Assembly (NCBI RefSeq): GCF_900111235.1
Contig: NZ_FOJI01000011.1
Coordinates: 62,001 to 126,000 of the forward strand
From: [Clostridium] fimetarium
Lineage (GTDB): Bacteria > Bacillota > Clostridia > Lachnospirales > Lachnospiraceae
Reading direction: 5' to 3'
Length of the DNA: 64,000 nucleotides
Part shown: one piece after another, positions 54,963-63,748 of the stretch
Layout: every line of letters begins with the position of its first letter
How positions within the stretch are numbered: the stretch's first letter is position 1
Translations under genes and position numbers: made by a program
The notes under the pieces: generated by a model
What the model was told of the DNA's origin: nothing
Seen by the model: the letters and a program-made list of their open reading frames with translations, nothing else
Databases searched by the model: none

Positions 54963-54968
54963 TATTAT
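54940..54968 (+). promoter_or_regulatory. SigA promoter of the fru-pts operon
   Basis: TTGACA, 17 nt, TATTAT. The TTG of the -35 also opens a longer frame into fruR, but it is a promoter element, not a start codon. Confidence 0.8.
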
Positions 54969-54987
54969 AAAAAAAAGGAGATATGCC

Positions 54988-55740
54988 ATGTTGACACTTG
55001 AAAGACAAAACTTAATATTGAATATACTTAAGGATAAGAAAACGGTATCTATTACGGAGCTTACAAATGAACTTGATGCTTCAGAATCAACAATTAGACG
55101 TGACTTAACGATTCTTGACAAACTTGGGAAACTTAGTAAAGTTCATGGTGGAGCAATTGTAATTGATGAGTATTTTACAATATTTGAAGCGAATGTGGAG
55201 ACAAAATCAACTTTGAATATAGAAGAGAAAACTTCAGTTGGAAAGTATGCAGCATCACTTATTAATAATGATGATTTTATATTCATCGATGCAGGAACAA
55301 CAACTGAGAAGTTGATTGACTATATAAGTAATACTAAGGCAATCTTTGTAACAAATGGTATTGTACATGCGAAGAAGCTGATCCAAAAAGGTTGTAAGGC
55401 ATATGTAATTGGAGGAGAACTTAAGTTAGCTACGGAGGCTATTGTTGGCGCCGATGCAATTAGTAACTTGAAGAAGTTTAACTTTACAAAGTGCTTTGTT
55501 GGGACAAATGGAATAAGCATTGATAAAGGGTATACAACACCAGATTTAGAGGAAGCGCTTTTGAAACGAGAAGCGATTAACAGAAGTTATATTTCCTATA
55601 TATTAACAGATCACACGAAATTTGGAAAAGTTACATCTGTTACATTTTCGGACATTGATAAGGCATGCATCATAACAGATTATTTGCCGGATGAAAAGTT
55701 CAGAAAAGCAACAGTAGTTAAGGAGGTGTTGAATAAGTGA
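54988..55740 (+). CDS. fruR: DeoR/GlpR-family repressor of the fructose operon
   Basis: A 250-residue regulator. The DeoR-type helix-turn-helix is at residues 3-57 (ITELTNELDASESTIRRDLTILDKLGKLSKVHGGA). The DeoRC sensor domain follows, with IFIDAGTTTEKL and the KCFVGTNGI phrase. Such repressors usually sense a sugar phosphate, here most likely fructose-1-phosphate. AGGAG precedes ATG 54988 by 7 nt. Direct repeats at the promoter are a plausible operator. fruK overlaps its stop codon. Confidence 0.88.
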   Translation: MLTLERQNLILNILKDKKTVSITELTNELDASESTIRRDLTILDKLGKLSKVHGGAIVIDEYFTIFEANVETKSTLNIEEKTSVGKYAASLINNDDFIFIDAGTTTEKLIDYISNTKAIFVTNGIVHAKKLIQKGCKAYVIGGELKLATEAIVGADAISNLKKFNFTKCFVGTNGISIDKGYTTPDLEEALLKREAINRSYISYILTDHTKFGKVTSVTFSDIDKACIITDYLPDEKFRKATVVKEVLNK

Positions 55741-56639
55741 TATATACAGTGACATTTAATCCAGCTATTGATTATGTGGTTCAAGTAGATGACTTGACAA
55801 TTGGTGAAGTGAATAGAACAACATATGAACAAATGTACTACGGAGGAAAAGGAATTAATGTTTCAACAGTATTAAGAAATTTGGACATTGATAGCATAGC
55901 GCTTGGCTTCGTAGCAGGATTTACAGGAAGCACAATGGAAAAAGGCGTTAAGGAACAAGGCGTTACAGCCGATTTTATCCGACTTGAAGAAGGAATGACA
56001 AGGATAAATGTAAAGATAAAGTCAGGTAAGGAAACTGAGATTAATGGTCAAGGTCCTACGATAACACCAACCGCCTTAGAAGAATTATTTGAAAAAATTA
56101 ATAAGATCAGTGATGGCGATATATTAGTATTAGCTGGAAGTATTCCGACTACGATGCCAGATGATATCTATGAAAATATAATGGCTCGAGTGGAGAGCAA
56201 GCAAGTTAAAGTTGTTGTAGATGCGACGAAAGACTTGTTGATGAATGTTTTGAAGTTTCATCCATTTTTAATCAAACCCAATAATCATGAATTAGGCGAA
56301 ATGTTTGGAGTAACATTAAAGACGGATGAGGAAATAACATATTATGCAAAAGAGCTTCAAAAAAAAGGTGCACAAAATGTATTGATATCTATGGCTGGAG
56401 AAGGCGCCATACTAATTGATGAAAGAGGAAAGTTTTACAAGATTGGGGTACCAAAAGGAAAGGTGTTAAATTCAGTTGGTGCAGGAGATTCTATGGTTGC
56501 AGGCTTTATAGCAGGATATCTAAGATGGAGTGATTATGGGATGGCACTTAGACTTGGAACTGCAGCTGGAAGTGCAACCGCATTTTCAAAAGGACTCGCG
56601 TCTGGAGAATTTGTACAGGAATTATTGGCTGAAATATAA
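55737..56639 (+). CDS. fruK: 1-phosphofructokinase
   Basis: A 300-residue PfkB-family kinase. N-terminal TFNPAIDYVV, the GGKGINVS motif and the C-terminal VGAGDSMVAGF (with catalytic Asp) identify FruK. It phosphorylates the fructose-1-phosphate delivered by the PTS to fructose-1,6-bisphosphate. The GTG start overlaps the fruR stop codon by 3 nt. fruA follows after 48 nt. Confidence 0.92.
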   Translation: MIYTVTFNPAIDYVVQVDDLTIGEVNRTTYEQMYYGGKGINVSTVLRNLDIDSIALGFVAGFTGSTMEKGVKEQGVTADFIRLEEGMTRINVKIKSGKETEINGQGPTITPTALEELFEKINKISDGDILVLAGSIPTTMPDDIYENIMARVESKQVKVVVDATKDLLMNVLKFHPFLIKPNNHELGEMFGVTLKTDEEITYYAKELQKKGAQNVLISMAGEGAILIDERGKFYKIGVPKGKVLNSVGAGDSMVAGFIAGYLRWSDYGMALRLGTAAGSATAFSKGLASGEFVQELLAEI

Positions 56640-56687
56640 TGTGATACAAAAGCAAAAAACATCTAAAATGTATAGGAGGAATTTAGT

Positions 56688-58619
56688 ATGAGAATTACGG
56701 ATTTACTTAAAAAAGAGGGTATATTATTAAATGTATCCCCAGCTTCAAGAGACGAAGCTTATGATATATTAATTGATTTACAAGCAAAATTAGGAAATAT
56801 CAGTGACAAAGAAGAATATAAAAGAGGGATTTTTGAAAGAGAAGCGCAGTGTACAACAGCCATCGGAGAAGGATTGGCTATTCCACACGCAAAGAACAAG
56901 GCCGTAAAAAAACCAGGACTTGTAGCAATTACAGTACCGGGTGGAGTTGATTGTAATTCAATGGATCAAGCTCCAACTAATTTGATATTTATGATTGCAG
57001 CGCCAGAAGGCGGTAGCGACATACATCTTGAAGTATTAGCAAACCTTAATAAAATTCTTATGGATCCAACATTTAGAGCAAAATTACTAGCAGCTAAGAA
57101 TCCTGAAGAGTTCATGAAAATTGTTGATCAAAAAGAAACAGAAAAATTTGGAGGACAAAAGATGGAAAATACAGGATTTAGAATTCTTGCAGTAACAGCT
57201 TGCCCAACAGGGATCGCACATACATTTATGGCAGCAGAAGCACTTGAATTAAAAGGTAAGGAATTAGGATATGCGCTAAAAGCTGAGACAAATGGATCCG
57301 GTGGCGCTCAGAATGTTCTTACGAAAGAAGAAATTGCAAAAGCAGATGGTATTATTATTGCTGCAGATAAAAATGTAGAAATGGCAAGATTTGATGGTAA
57401 GAAAGTTTTGAAAGTGAAAGTTTCTGATGGAATTAGTAAACCACAGGAATTAATTGAAAAAGTAATTAGCGGAAATGTTCCTGTTTACCACCATGAAGGT
57501 GGCGCAGAAGAAGAATCTGGTCAAGGCGAAGGCGTGGGCCGTCAGATATACAAACATTTAATGAATGGTGTTTCAAATATGCTTCCATTTGTAATTGGTG
57601 GTGGTATTCTAATCGCACTTGCATTCTTGTTGGATGTTTTCGATCCAAATAAAGCTTCGTCTTTTGGGTCTGGAACACCAATAGCAGCATTGTTTATGAC
57701 AATTGGTGGTACTGCATTTAGCTTCATGTTACCAGTTCTTGCAGGTTACATTGCAATGAGTATTGCTGATAGACCTGGACTTGCAGTTGGTTTCGTAGGT
57801 GGTATGCTTGCTAAGTTAGGCGCATCAATATCATTTTCAGGTGGAGCATTAGTAGTAGTAAAAGAAGGCGTTTCACCAGGTTTTCTTGGAGCATTGATTG
57901 CAGGTTTCGTAGGTGGTTTCATTGTATTAGGACTTAAAAAGTTATTTAGTAAAATGCCAAAAAGTCTTGAAGGTATCAAACCAGTCCTTATTTATCCGGT
58001 AGCAGGTATATTCCTTGTTGGTATTGTAATGTTGTTTATTAATCCTTATGTGGGTAATATTAACACAGCTATGACAAATGGCCTTAACACATTGGGTAGT
58101 GGAAATATGATCTTATTAGGTATCGTAGTAGCAGGAATGATGTCAGTTGATATGGGTGGACCAATCAATAAAGCAGCTTATGTATTCGGAACAGCTACAC
58201 TTTTTGATGCAGCAGGAGGCTCAGTAGCTTCGCCTATAATGGCAGCAGTTATGGTTGGTGGTATGGTTCCACCATTGGTAATCGCATTGTCAACAACATT
58301 CTTTAGAAATAAATGGACAAAACAACAAAGAGAAGCTGGTTTTGTTAATTATATTATGGGATTGTGTTTTATCTCAGAAGGTGCAATTCCATTTGCAGCA
58401 GCTGATCCGATCAGAGTTATTCCATCATGTATTATTGGTTCAGCAGTAGCTGGAGCAATCTCGGTTATTATGAACTGTACACTTAGAGCTCCTCATGGTG
58501 GTGTATTTGTATTCGGAGTAGTCGGAAACACATTAGGATATGTAGTTGCTTTATTAGTTGGTTCTGTAGTTGGAGCTATCATCTTAACAACATTAAAGAA
58601 ACCAATTAAAAATATGTAA
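56688..58619 (+). CDS. fruA: Fructose-specific PTS enzyme IIABC
   Basis: A 643-residue fused permease: EIIA (residues 1-150, phosphorylated His67 in AIPHAKN), EIIB (about 163-265, Cys172 in TACPTGIAHT), then EIIC with about nine membrane spans (from about 290) including GGPINKAAYVF and the ISEGAIPFAA loop. It imports fructose while phosphorylating it to fructose-1-phosphate, taking phosphate from HPr encoded downstream. GGAGG precedes the ATG. Confidence 0.94.
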   Translation: MRITDLLKKEGILLNVSPASRDEAYDILIDLQAKLGNISDKEEYKRGIFEREAQCTTAIGEGLAIPHAKNKAVKKPGLVAITVPGGVDCNSMDQAPTNLIFMIAAPEGGSDIHLEVLANLNKILMDPTFRAKLLAAKNPEEFMKIVDQKETEKFGGQKMENTGFRILAVTACPTGIAHTFMAAEALELKGKELGYALKAETNGSGGAQNVLTKEEIAKADGIIIAADKNVEMARFDGKKVLKVKVSDGISKPQELIEKVISGNVPVYHHEGGAEEESGQGEGVGRQIYKHLMNGVSNMLPFVIGGGILIALAFLLDVFDPNKASSFGSGTPIAALFMTIGGTAFSFMLPVLAGYIAMSIADRPGLAVGFVGGMLAKLGASISFSGGALVVVKEGVSPGFLGALIAGFVGGFIVLGLKKLFSKMPKSLEGIKPVLIYPVAGIFLVGIVMLFINPYVGNINTAMTNGLNTLGSGNMILLGIVVAGMMSVDMGGPINKAAYVFGTATLFDAAGGSVASPIMAAVMVGGMVPPLVIALSTTFFRNKWTKQQREAGFVNYIMGLCFISEGAIPFAAADPIRVIPSCIIGSAVAGAISVIMNCTLRAPHGGVFVFGVVGNTLGYVVALLVGSVVGAIILTTLKKPIKNM

Positions 58620-58632
58620 ATAAATATAAATT

Positions 58633-58660
58633 TTGATTTTTAATAGAATTGTAGTATAAT
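58633..58660 (+). promoter_or_regulatory. Candidate internal promoter for ptsHI
   Basis: TTGATT, 16 nt, TATAAT, in the 164-nt gap between fruA and ptsH. It would allow general PTS proteins to be made when the fructose genes are off. Confidence 0.6.
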
Positions 58661-58690
58661 TAGAATTACAAGTATAAAAAAAATATAAAA

Positions 58691-58738
58691 AGATAATGAT
58701 ACGTGTGAAGGAAAAGGTCTTTCACACGTAAATTATCT
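58691..58738 (+). promoter_or_regulatory. Hairpin in the ptsH leader
   Basis: TACGTGTGAA (58700-58709) pairs with TTCACACGTA (58721-58730), and AGATAAT (58691-58697) with ATTATCT (58732-58738) extends the stem. The GTGAAGGAAAAGG motif recurs in the ptsH-ptsI gap. Confidence 0.6.
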
Positions 58739-58783
58739 ATATAAATGAATACAATCATTTGTATGAAAAAGGAGGTAAGAATT

Positions 58784-59050
58784 ATGGTATCAAGTAAATT
58801 TACAATCAACAATGCACAGGGGCTTCATATGAGACCAGCTGGTATTTTAACAAATGCATTAAAAGGATTTGATTCAGAAGTTTCGATTATTAAAGATGGT
58901 GAAGTAGTGAATGCCAAAAGTATCATGAATGTTATGGCTGCTTGTATCAAATTTGGCGCTGAAATAGAAGTACAATGTGATGGTACAGACGAGCAAGCGG
59001 CACTAGATAAATTCACAGAACTTGTTGCAAGCGGATTTGGCGAAGCATAA
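58784..59050 (+). CDS. ptsH: Phosphocarrier protein HPr
   Basis: An 88-residue HPr. His15 in GLHMRPAG receives phosphate from enzyme I. Ser46 in AKSIMNVM is the site of HPr kinase, showing the Gram-positive catabolite-control form. ATG 58784 has AAAGGAGG 8 nt upstream. ptsI follows after a 153-nt gap with repeated hairpins. Confidence 0.94.
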   Translation: MVSSKFTINNAQGLHMRPAGILTNALKGFDSEVSIIKDGEVVNAKSIMNVMAACIKFGAEIEVQCDGTDEQAALDKFTELVASGFGEA

Positions 59051-59052
59051 AT

Positions 59053-59170
59053 TGTGAAAAGCCAAGGCTTTTCACATTGCAAGCTTTTGCCTTCGGCAAA
59101 ACTTGTGAACATGTGAAGGCAGGAAAAGGCTTTTTACACTGCAAGCTTTTGCCTATAGCAAAACTTATGA
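59053..59170 (+). repeat. Duplicated hairpin unit between ptsH and ptsI
   Basis: Two copies of a unit of about 59 nt (59053-59110 and 59112-59170). In copy 1, TGTGAAAAGCC-AA-GGCTTTTCACA is a perfect stem, and a second stem TTTTGC-CTTCGG-CAAAA carries a C(UUCG)G tetraloop. In copy 2 the first stem is altered (GTGAAGGCAGGAAAAGGC) and the tetraloop is lost. Confidence 0.8.
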
Positions 59171-59203
59171 AATTAGATAATGAATGTTTTTGAAGGAGGA
59201 ATT

Positions 59204-60898
59204 ATGTATAAGGGAATAGCTGCATCAGATGGAATTGGGATAGGAAAAGTCGTAATAATTAAAGAGAAAAGTCTTTCTTATACATCATACACTCCTAAAA
59301 GTATTGAACAAGAACTTATCAGATTTGAACAAGCGGTTACTGATTTTACAGACAAGACGATGGCAATGGCAGAACGTATAAAAAATCAGATCGGTCAAAA
59401 GGAGTCAGAAATACTTGAAGGACAGATACTGATGATATCAGATCCAATGGTATGCTCGGAAATTGAGAAATCAATTAAGTCTGATAAATGCTCTGAAGAA
59501 GCAGTATCAACAGTCTGTGACACATTTATACAGATGTTTTTAGGGATTGAAGATGAGATGATGAAGCAACGTGCAAGTGATATCGGTGATATTAAGACAA
59601 GATTACTTGAAATTTTGCTTGGGGTTGAAGTCGCAGATATTAGTGCGGTTGCGCCTGGTACAATATTAATTGCAAAAGATTTAACGCCTTCAATGACAGC
59701 TGGAATAATTAAAGAAAATGTAGTTGGAATTATTACAGAAGTTGGTGGAAAAACATCTCATTCGGCTATATTAGCTCGAGCTTTAGAGATACCTGCAGTG
59801 CTTAGTGTAGCAAATATTACTTCATTATGTAAAGATGGTGAGGAACTTGTTGTAGATGGTTTTGACGGATGTGTGATTGATAATCTAACAGATAGTATAA
59901 AACTGCAATATTCTGAAAAACAGCACGCCTATATTGAATATAAGAAAGCACTTTCAACATATGTTGGCAAAAAAACAGTGACTGCCGATGGGCTAGAAGT
60001 TGAGTTATTTGGAAATATCGGAAAACCTGAAGACGCTGTTACAGTAACAGCGTGTGATGGGGAAGGTGTTGGATTATTTAGAACAGAATTTTTGTTTATG
60101 GATAAATCTACAATGCCTAGCGAGAAAGAACAGTTCGAAGCTTATAAGAAGGCGGTTATAGCATTAAAGGGTGGGACCGTAATTATCAGAACACTTGATG
60201 TAGGTGGCGATAAGGAAATTCCATATCTTGATCTTGGAAAAGAAGATAATCCATTTCTAGGCTATAGAGCAATTAGAGTTTGTCTTCAAAGAGAAGATGT
60301 ATTTAAACCACAACTTAGAGCACTTCTTAGAGCCAGTGCGTTCGGTGACATTCGAATAATGGTACCGATGGTAACTTGTGTAGATGAAATTAGAAGTGTT
60401 AAGAAATTAGTGAAAGAATATATGCTTGAACTTGACGGAGAAAGTATTTCTTATAACAAAGATATTAAAATTGGGGTTATGATTGAGACACCAGCGGCTG
60501 TATCCATCGCTGATATTCTTGCCAAAGAAGTCGATTTCTTCAGTATTGGGACCAATGACCTTACACAGTATACAATGGCAGTGGACCGAGGAAATGCGAA
60601 AGTAGCATATCTATATTCTGCATATAATCCAGCAGTTCTAAGATCTATAAAACATGTAATAGAGTGTGGTAAAAAGGCCTCAATTCCAGTTGGAATGTGT
60701 GGCGAATCAGCAGCCGACAAAGCCCTGATTCCACTTCTTATATCATTTGGGTTAGATGAATTCAGTGTTAGTCCATCTTCAATACTTGCAACAAGAAAAG
60801 TGATATCAGAAGTAAGTAAGGAAGCAGCTGATAAACTAGCACAAGAAGTTATGAAATTGGAAACTGCGAAAGAGATTGCTGAATTACTTAACAAGTGA
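59204..60898 (+). CDS. ptsI: PTS enzyme I
   Basis: A 564-residue phosphoenolpyruvate:protein phosphotransferase. The active His186 lies in GGKTSHSAILAR. The PEP-binding domain shows GVGLFRTEFLFM, TLDVGGDKEIPY and GTNDLTQYTMAVDR, and a Cys in GMCGESA. It starts the PTS relay by phosphorylating HPr. ATG 59204 with AAGGAGG at good spacing is preferred to ATG 59180. A terminator follows. Confidence 0.94.
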   Translation: MYKGIAASDGIGIGKVVIIKEKSLSYTSYTPKSIEQELIRFEQAVTDFTDKTMAMAERIKNQIGQKESEILEGQILMISDPMVCSEIEKSIKSDKCSEEAVSTVCDTFIQMFLGIEDEMMKQRASDIGDIKTRLLEILLGVEVADISAVAPGTILIAKDLTPSMTAGIIKENVVGIITEVGGKTSHSAILARALEIPAVLSVANITSLCKDGEELVVDGFDGCVIDNLTDSIKLQYSEKQHAYIEYKKALSTYVGKKTVTADGLEVELFGNIGKPEDAVTVTACDGEGVGLFRTEFLFMDKSTMPSEKEQFEAYKKAVIALKGGTVIIRTLDVGGDKEIPYLDLGKEDNPFLGYRAIRVCLQREDVFKPQLRALLRASAFGDIRIMVPMVTCVDEIRSVKKLVKEYMLELDGESISYNKDIKIGVMIETPAAVSIADILAKEVDFFSIGTNDLTQYTMAVDRGNAKVAYLYSAYNPAVLRSIKHVIECGKKASIPVGMCGESAADKALIPLLISFGLDEFSVSPSSILATRKVISEVSKEAADKLAQEVMKLETAKEIAELLNK

Positions 60899-60924
60899 TT
60901 CAATAAAAATATAACGATTTGTAT

Positions 60925-60961
60925 AATAAAGGATTGAGTATTTTTCAATCCTTTATTTTTG
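60925..60961 (+). terminator. Terminator of the fru-pts operon
   Basis: AATAAAGGATTGA pairs perfectly with TCAATCCTTTATT around a 7-nt loop, then T residues. The following 190 nt to the next promoter are AT-rich with nothing recognised. Confidence 0.88.
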
Positions 60962-61149
60962 CGTTAATTATTAATATTTTCATATTAAAGCAGTATGATA
61001 TGGAATTAAAAAAGATTGTTAAGTTGTTAAGAAATAAACTGAACTAATTAATGATAATTTGTAACCATAAAGTGGTTAGAAAAAAATCAAGTAATATAAA
61101 TGTTTCGATATATCCATTAATATTTATAATATATTTAATACTAAATTAA

Positions 61150-61178
61150 TTGATTATGTCTCGGAAAAGAACTATAAT
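61150..61178 (+). promoter_or_regulatory. SigA promoter of the RelQ-like gene
   Basis: TTGATT, 17 nt, TATAAT, about 60 nt upstream of the ATG. Confidence 0.62.
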
Positions 61179-61238
61179 TAAGAAAGAGATTAGTTCAATA
61201 AAGGTTTCTAATTATTAAGAAAATATAGGTGTTAATAT

Positions 61239-61958
61239 ATGGAATTACCAATGATTTATTATGAAGAAGATTTGTGGAGTAAAACGTTATTGATTTATGA
61301 TTCTGCATTGAAGGAAATTAATACGAAGTTAGAGATATTAAATAATGAATTTAAATTGAATCACCAATATAATCCGATTGAGCATATTACTTCACGATTA
61401 AAAACACCAGAAAGCATTTCTAAAAAACTTAAACACAAAGGTTTGCAAGTAACAATTGAAAATGTTTTGAAGTGTATTAATGATGTGGCAGGTATTCGAA
61501 TTATCTGTTCATTTACTTCCGATATTTATAATATTGCTGCGTTAATCTCGAGGCAAAGTGATGTGGAAGTTCTAAAAGTAAAAGATTACATCTGTAATCC
61601 AAAGCCGAATGGGTACATGAGTTATCATATGATAATTACAATACCAATATTTTTATCGAATAGAGTGGTTAATACCAAGGTAGAGATACAGATTCGAACA
61701 ATCGCAATGGATTTTTGGGCAAGCTTAGAGCATAAGATGTATTATAAGTTTGATGGGAATTCACCGGAGCATATCCGTAGAGAACTTAAGGAATGCGCAG
61801 ATATTGTAAGCTTTCTCGATAAAAAGATGCTATCCATTAATGAAGAGATTCAAACCTACAAAGAGGATCAAGAGATTTATGAAGAAGATATTGTTGAAGA
61901 AGTGTATGAGGAGACAATATATAGTTATAATTACATAGAGATTAATGAGAAACCCTAA
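61239..61958 (+). CDS. relQ: Small alarmone synthetase (RelQ-like GTP pyrophosphokinase)
   Basis: A 239-residue single-domain (p)ppGpp synthetase. Family parts: NPIEHITSRLKTPESI, NDVAGIRIICSF, NGYMSYHMII and VEIQIRTIAMDFWASLEHKM. It transfers pyrophosphate from ATP to GDP or GTP; hydrolase, TGS and ACT domains of long RelA/SpoT proteins are absent. The last 30 residues form an acidic, Tyr-rich extension (EEDIVEEVYEE) not usual in the family. AGGTG precedes the ATG. Confidence 0.87.
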   Translation: MELPMIYYEEDLWSKTLLIYDSALKEINTKLEILNNEFKLNHQYNPIEHITSRLKTPESISKKLKHKGLQVTIENVLKCINDVAGIRIICSFTSDIYNIAALISRQSDVEVLKVKDYICNPKPNGYMSYHMIITIPIFLSNRVVNTKVEIQIRTIAMDFWASLEHKMYYKFDGNSPEHIRRELKECADIVSFLDKKMLSINEEIQTYKEDQEIYEEDIVEEVYEETIYSYNYIEINEKP

Positions 61959-61990
61959 TTTCGTTATGAAAATAGGGTTTTGTTTTTTTT
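61950..61990 (+). terminator. Intrinsic terminator overlapping the relQ stop codon
   Basis: AAACCCTA (61950-61957) pairs with TAGGGTTT (61973-61980), followed by TGTTTTTTTT. The 5' arm includes the last codons and the stop. Confidence 0.82.
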
Positions 61991-62157
61991 GAAACAAACA
62001 CTTGTTCTTGCACGAAAACAGTGGTAAAATAATATCAAAGAACATACATTCGAAATCATGCATTCAAAGTCGAGCATTTAAAATCATCGAATTGAGTGAT
62101 GAAACAAGTAATGGAGTTTTTATTAATAATTTCATGTAAAGAATAGTAGGTATTGAT

Positions 62158-63627
62158 ATGATAATTCAAAATGAAATGACGACAATGGAGAAGTTAACAA
62201 TATTGTCTGATGCTGCAAAATACGACGTCGCCTGCACTTCTAGTGGTGTTGATAAAAAGAACAATGGGCAGGGAATGGGAAATGCACAAGCATGTGGAAT
62301 CTGCCATAGCTTTTCGGCCGATGGACGATGTATTTCACTATTGAAGATATTATTTACGAATGAGTGTGTGTTTGATTGTAAGTACTGCGTGAATAGATCT
62401 TCGAATGATGTCGTAAGAGCTACATTTACTCCGGAAGAAGTTTGCTCGCTCACAATGGAATTTTATAGAAGGAATTATATTGAAGGTCTGTTCTTGAGCT
62501 CTGGAATTGTGAAGAGTCCAGATTATACGATGAAACTATTATGTGAGACGGTAATGTTGCTTAGAGAAAAGTATCACTTTGGGGGTTATATTCATTTAAA
62601 AGGTATTCCTGGAGCTTCACCAGATTTGATAGAGGCTGCCGGATGGTACGCAGATAGAATGAGTGTGAATCTAGAGCTTCCAACAGCAGACGGGCTAAAA
62701 TCATTGGCGCCTCATAAGACCAGGAAAAATATTTTGACTCCTATGAGGCAGATTCAAAACGGAATTATTGATAACAAAAATCAGAATGTGATTGGAAGCA
62801 ATAAAAGCTATAATGCCAGTAAGAATTTAATTTTATCCAATGCAGAACTGAATTTTGAAGAGTCTTCAAATAAGCAGATAATCACGAATATATCCAGCAT
62901 GGATTATGCGCTAGCAACTCAGAATAAGCCCAAGTTTGTGCCAGCTGGCCAGAGTACGCAGATGATAATTGGAGCAACTGCAGAAAGCGATTATCAGATT
63001 GTTACAGTAGCAGAGGCACTTTATAATCAATATGATTTGAAAAGGGTATTTTATTCAGCATTTATTAATGTGAATAAGGATTCCACTTTACCAGCGCAGT
63101 TGGGAGGCGTTCCACTTTTAAGAGAGCATAGATTGTATCAGGCGGACTGGTTGCTTAGGTTCTATGGATTTAAGTCCAATGAATTATTATCTGAAGATAA
63201 GCCTAATTTCAATGTTTTATTAGATCCTAAGTGCGATTGGGCTATCAGACATTTGGAACAATTCCCAGTAGAGATTAACAGAGCAGATTACTATACACTA
63301 CTTAGAGTACCAGGTATTGGCGTCAATTCTGCTAAGAGAATTGTCAAAGCTAGAAGGAGTTCAAATCTAAGTTTTGAAGATATCAAAAAGATGGGTGTTG
63401 TATTGAAACGAGCACTATACTTTATAACATGCGTAGGTAAGATGATGTATGACACGAAGATTGAAGAAAATTATATTACAAGTAATTTAATAGGTATAGA
63501 TAAAAGAAAAACATTTGAAATAGAAAATCATAATAGCTATAAACAGCTATCGATTTTTGATGATGTTGGATACAATATTTTGCCCGATCATATGGAAGGG
63601 ATAAAAGCACTGGCAGGTCAGATGTAA
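62158..63627 (+). CDS. Putative DNA modification/repair radical SAM protein
   Basis: A 489-residue protein of the family defined by TIGR03916. The 4Fe-4S motif CVFDCKYC (CxxxCxxC, about residues 70-77) is present, with conserved phrases ILSDAAKYDVACTSSG and FLSSGI before and after. Near the C-terminus (about 375-400) is a helix-hairpin-helix, NRADYYTLLRVPGIG, for DNA contact. The family is thought to act in DNA repair, but the reaction is not known. The partner gene follows. The ribosome binding site is weak. Confidence 0.85.
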   Translation: MIIQNEMTTMEKLTILSDAAKYDVACTSSGVDKKNNGQGMGNAQACGICHSFSADGRCISLLKILFTNECVFDCKYCVNRSSNDVVRATFTPEEVCSLTMEFYRRNYIEGLFLSSGIVKSPDYTMKLLCETVMLLREKYHFGGYIHLKGIPGASPDLIEAAGWYADRMSVNLELPTADGLKSLAPHKTRKNILTPMRQIQNGIIDNKNQNVIGSNKSYNASKNLILSNAELNFEESSNKQIITNISSMDYALATQNKPKFVPAGQSTQMIIGATAESDYQIVTVAEALYNQYDLKRVFYSAFINVNKDSTLPAQLGGVPLLREHRLYQADWLLRFYGFKSNELLSEDKPNFNVLLDPKCDWAIRHLEQFPVEINRADYYTLLRVPGIGVNSAKRIVKARRSSNLSFEDIKKMGVVLKRALYFITCVGKMMYDTKIEENYITSNLIGIDKRKTFEIENHNSYKQLSIFDDVGYNILPDHMEGIKALAGQM

Positions 63628-63662
63628 GCAGAATATATTAGGCGCTTGCAGGTCAGATGTAA
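63613..63662 (+). repeat. Direct repeat across the radical SAM stop codon
   Basis: GCAGGTCAGATGTAA occurs at 63613-63627 (last codons and stop) and again at 63648-63662, 35 nt apart; similarity continues for some 20 nt after each copy. Confidence 0.75.
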
Positions 63663-63748
63663 TCAGAAATTTATGACGCTTACAAATTAGGTGTGATTTA
63701 TAATTGAATATAAGCGTATTTCTACAATTTAAAAAAGGAGAATCCAGT

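Noticed and set aside
54940-54987. TTG start extending FruR by 16 residues
   Set aside because: That TTG is part of a perfect -35 hexamer, and the downstream ATG has a proper AGGAG site.
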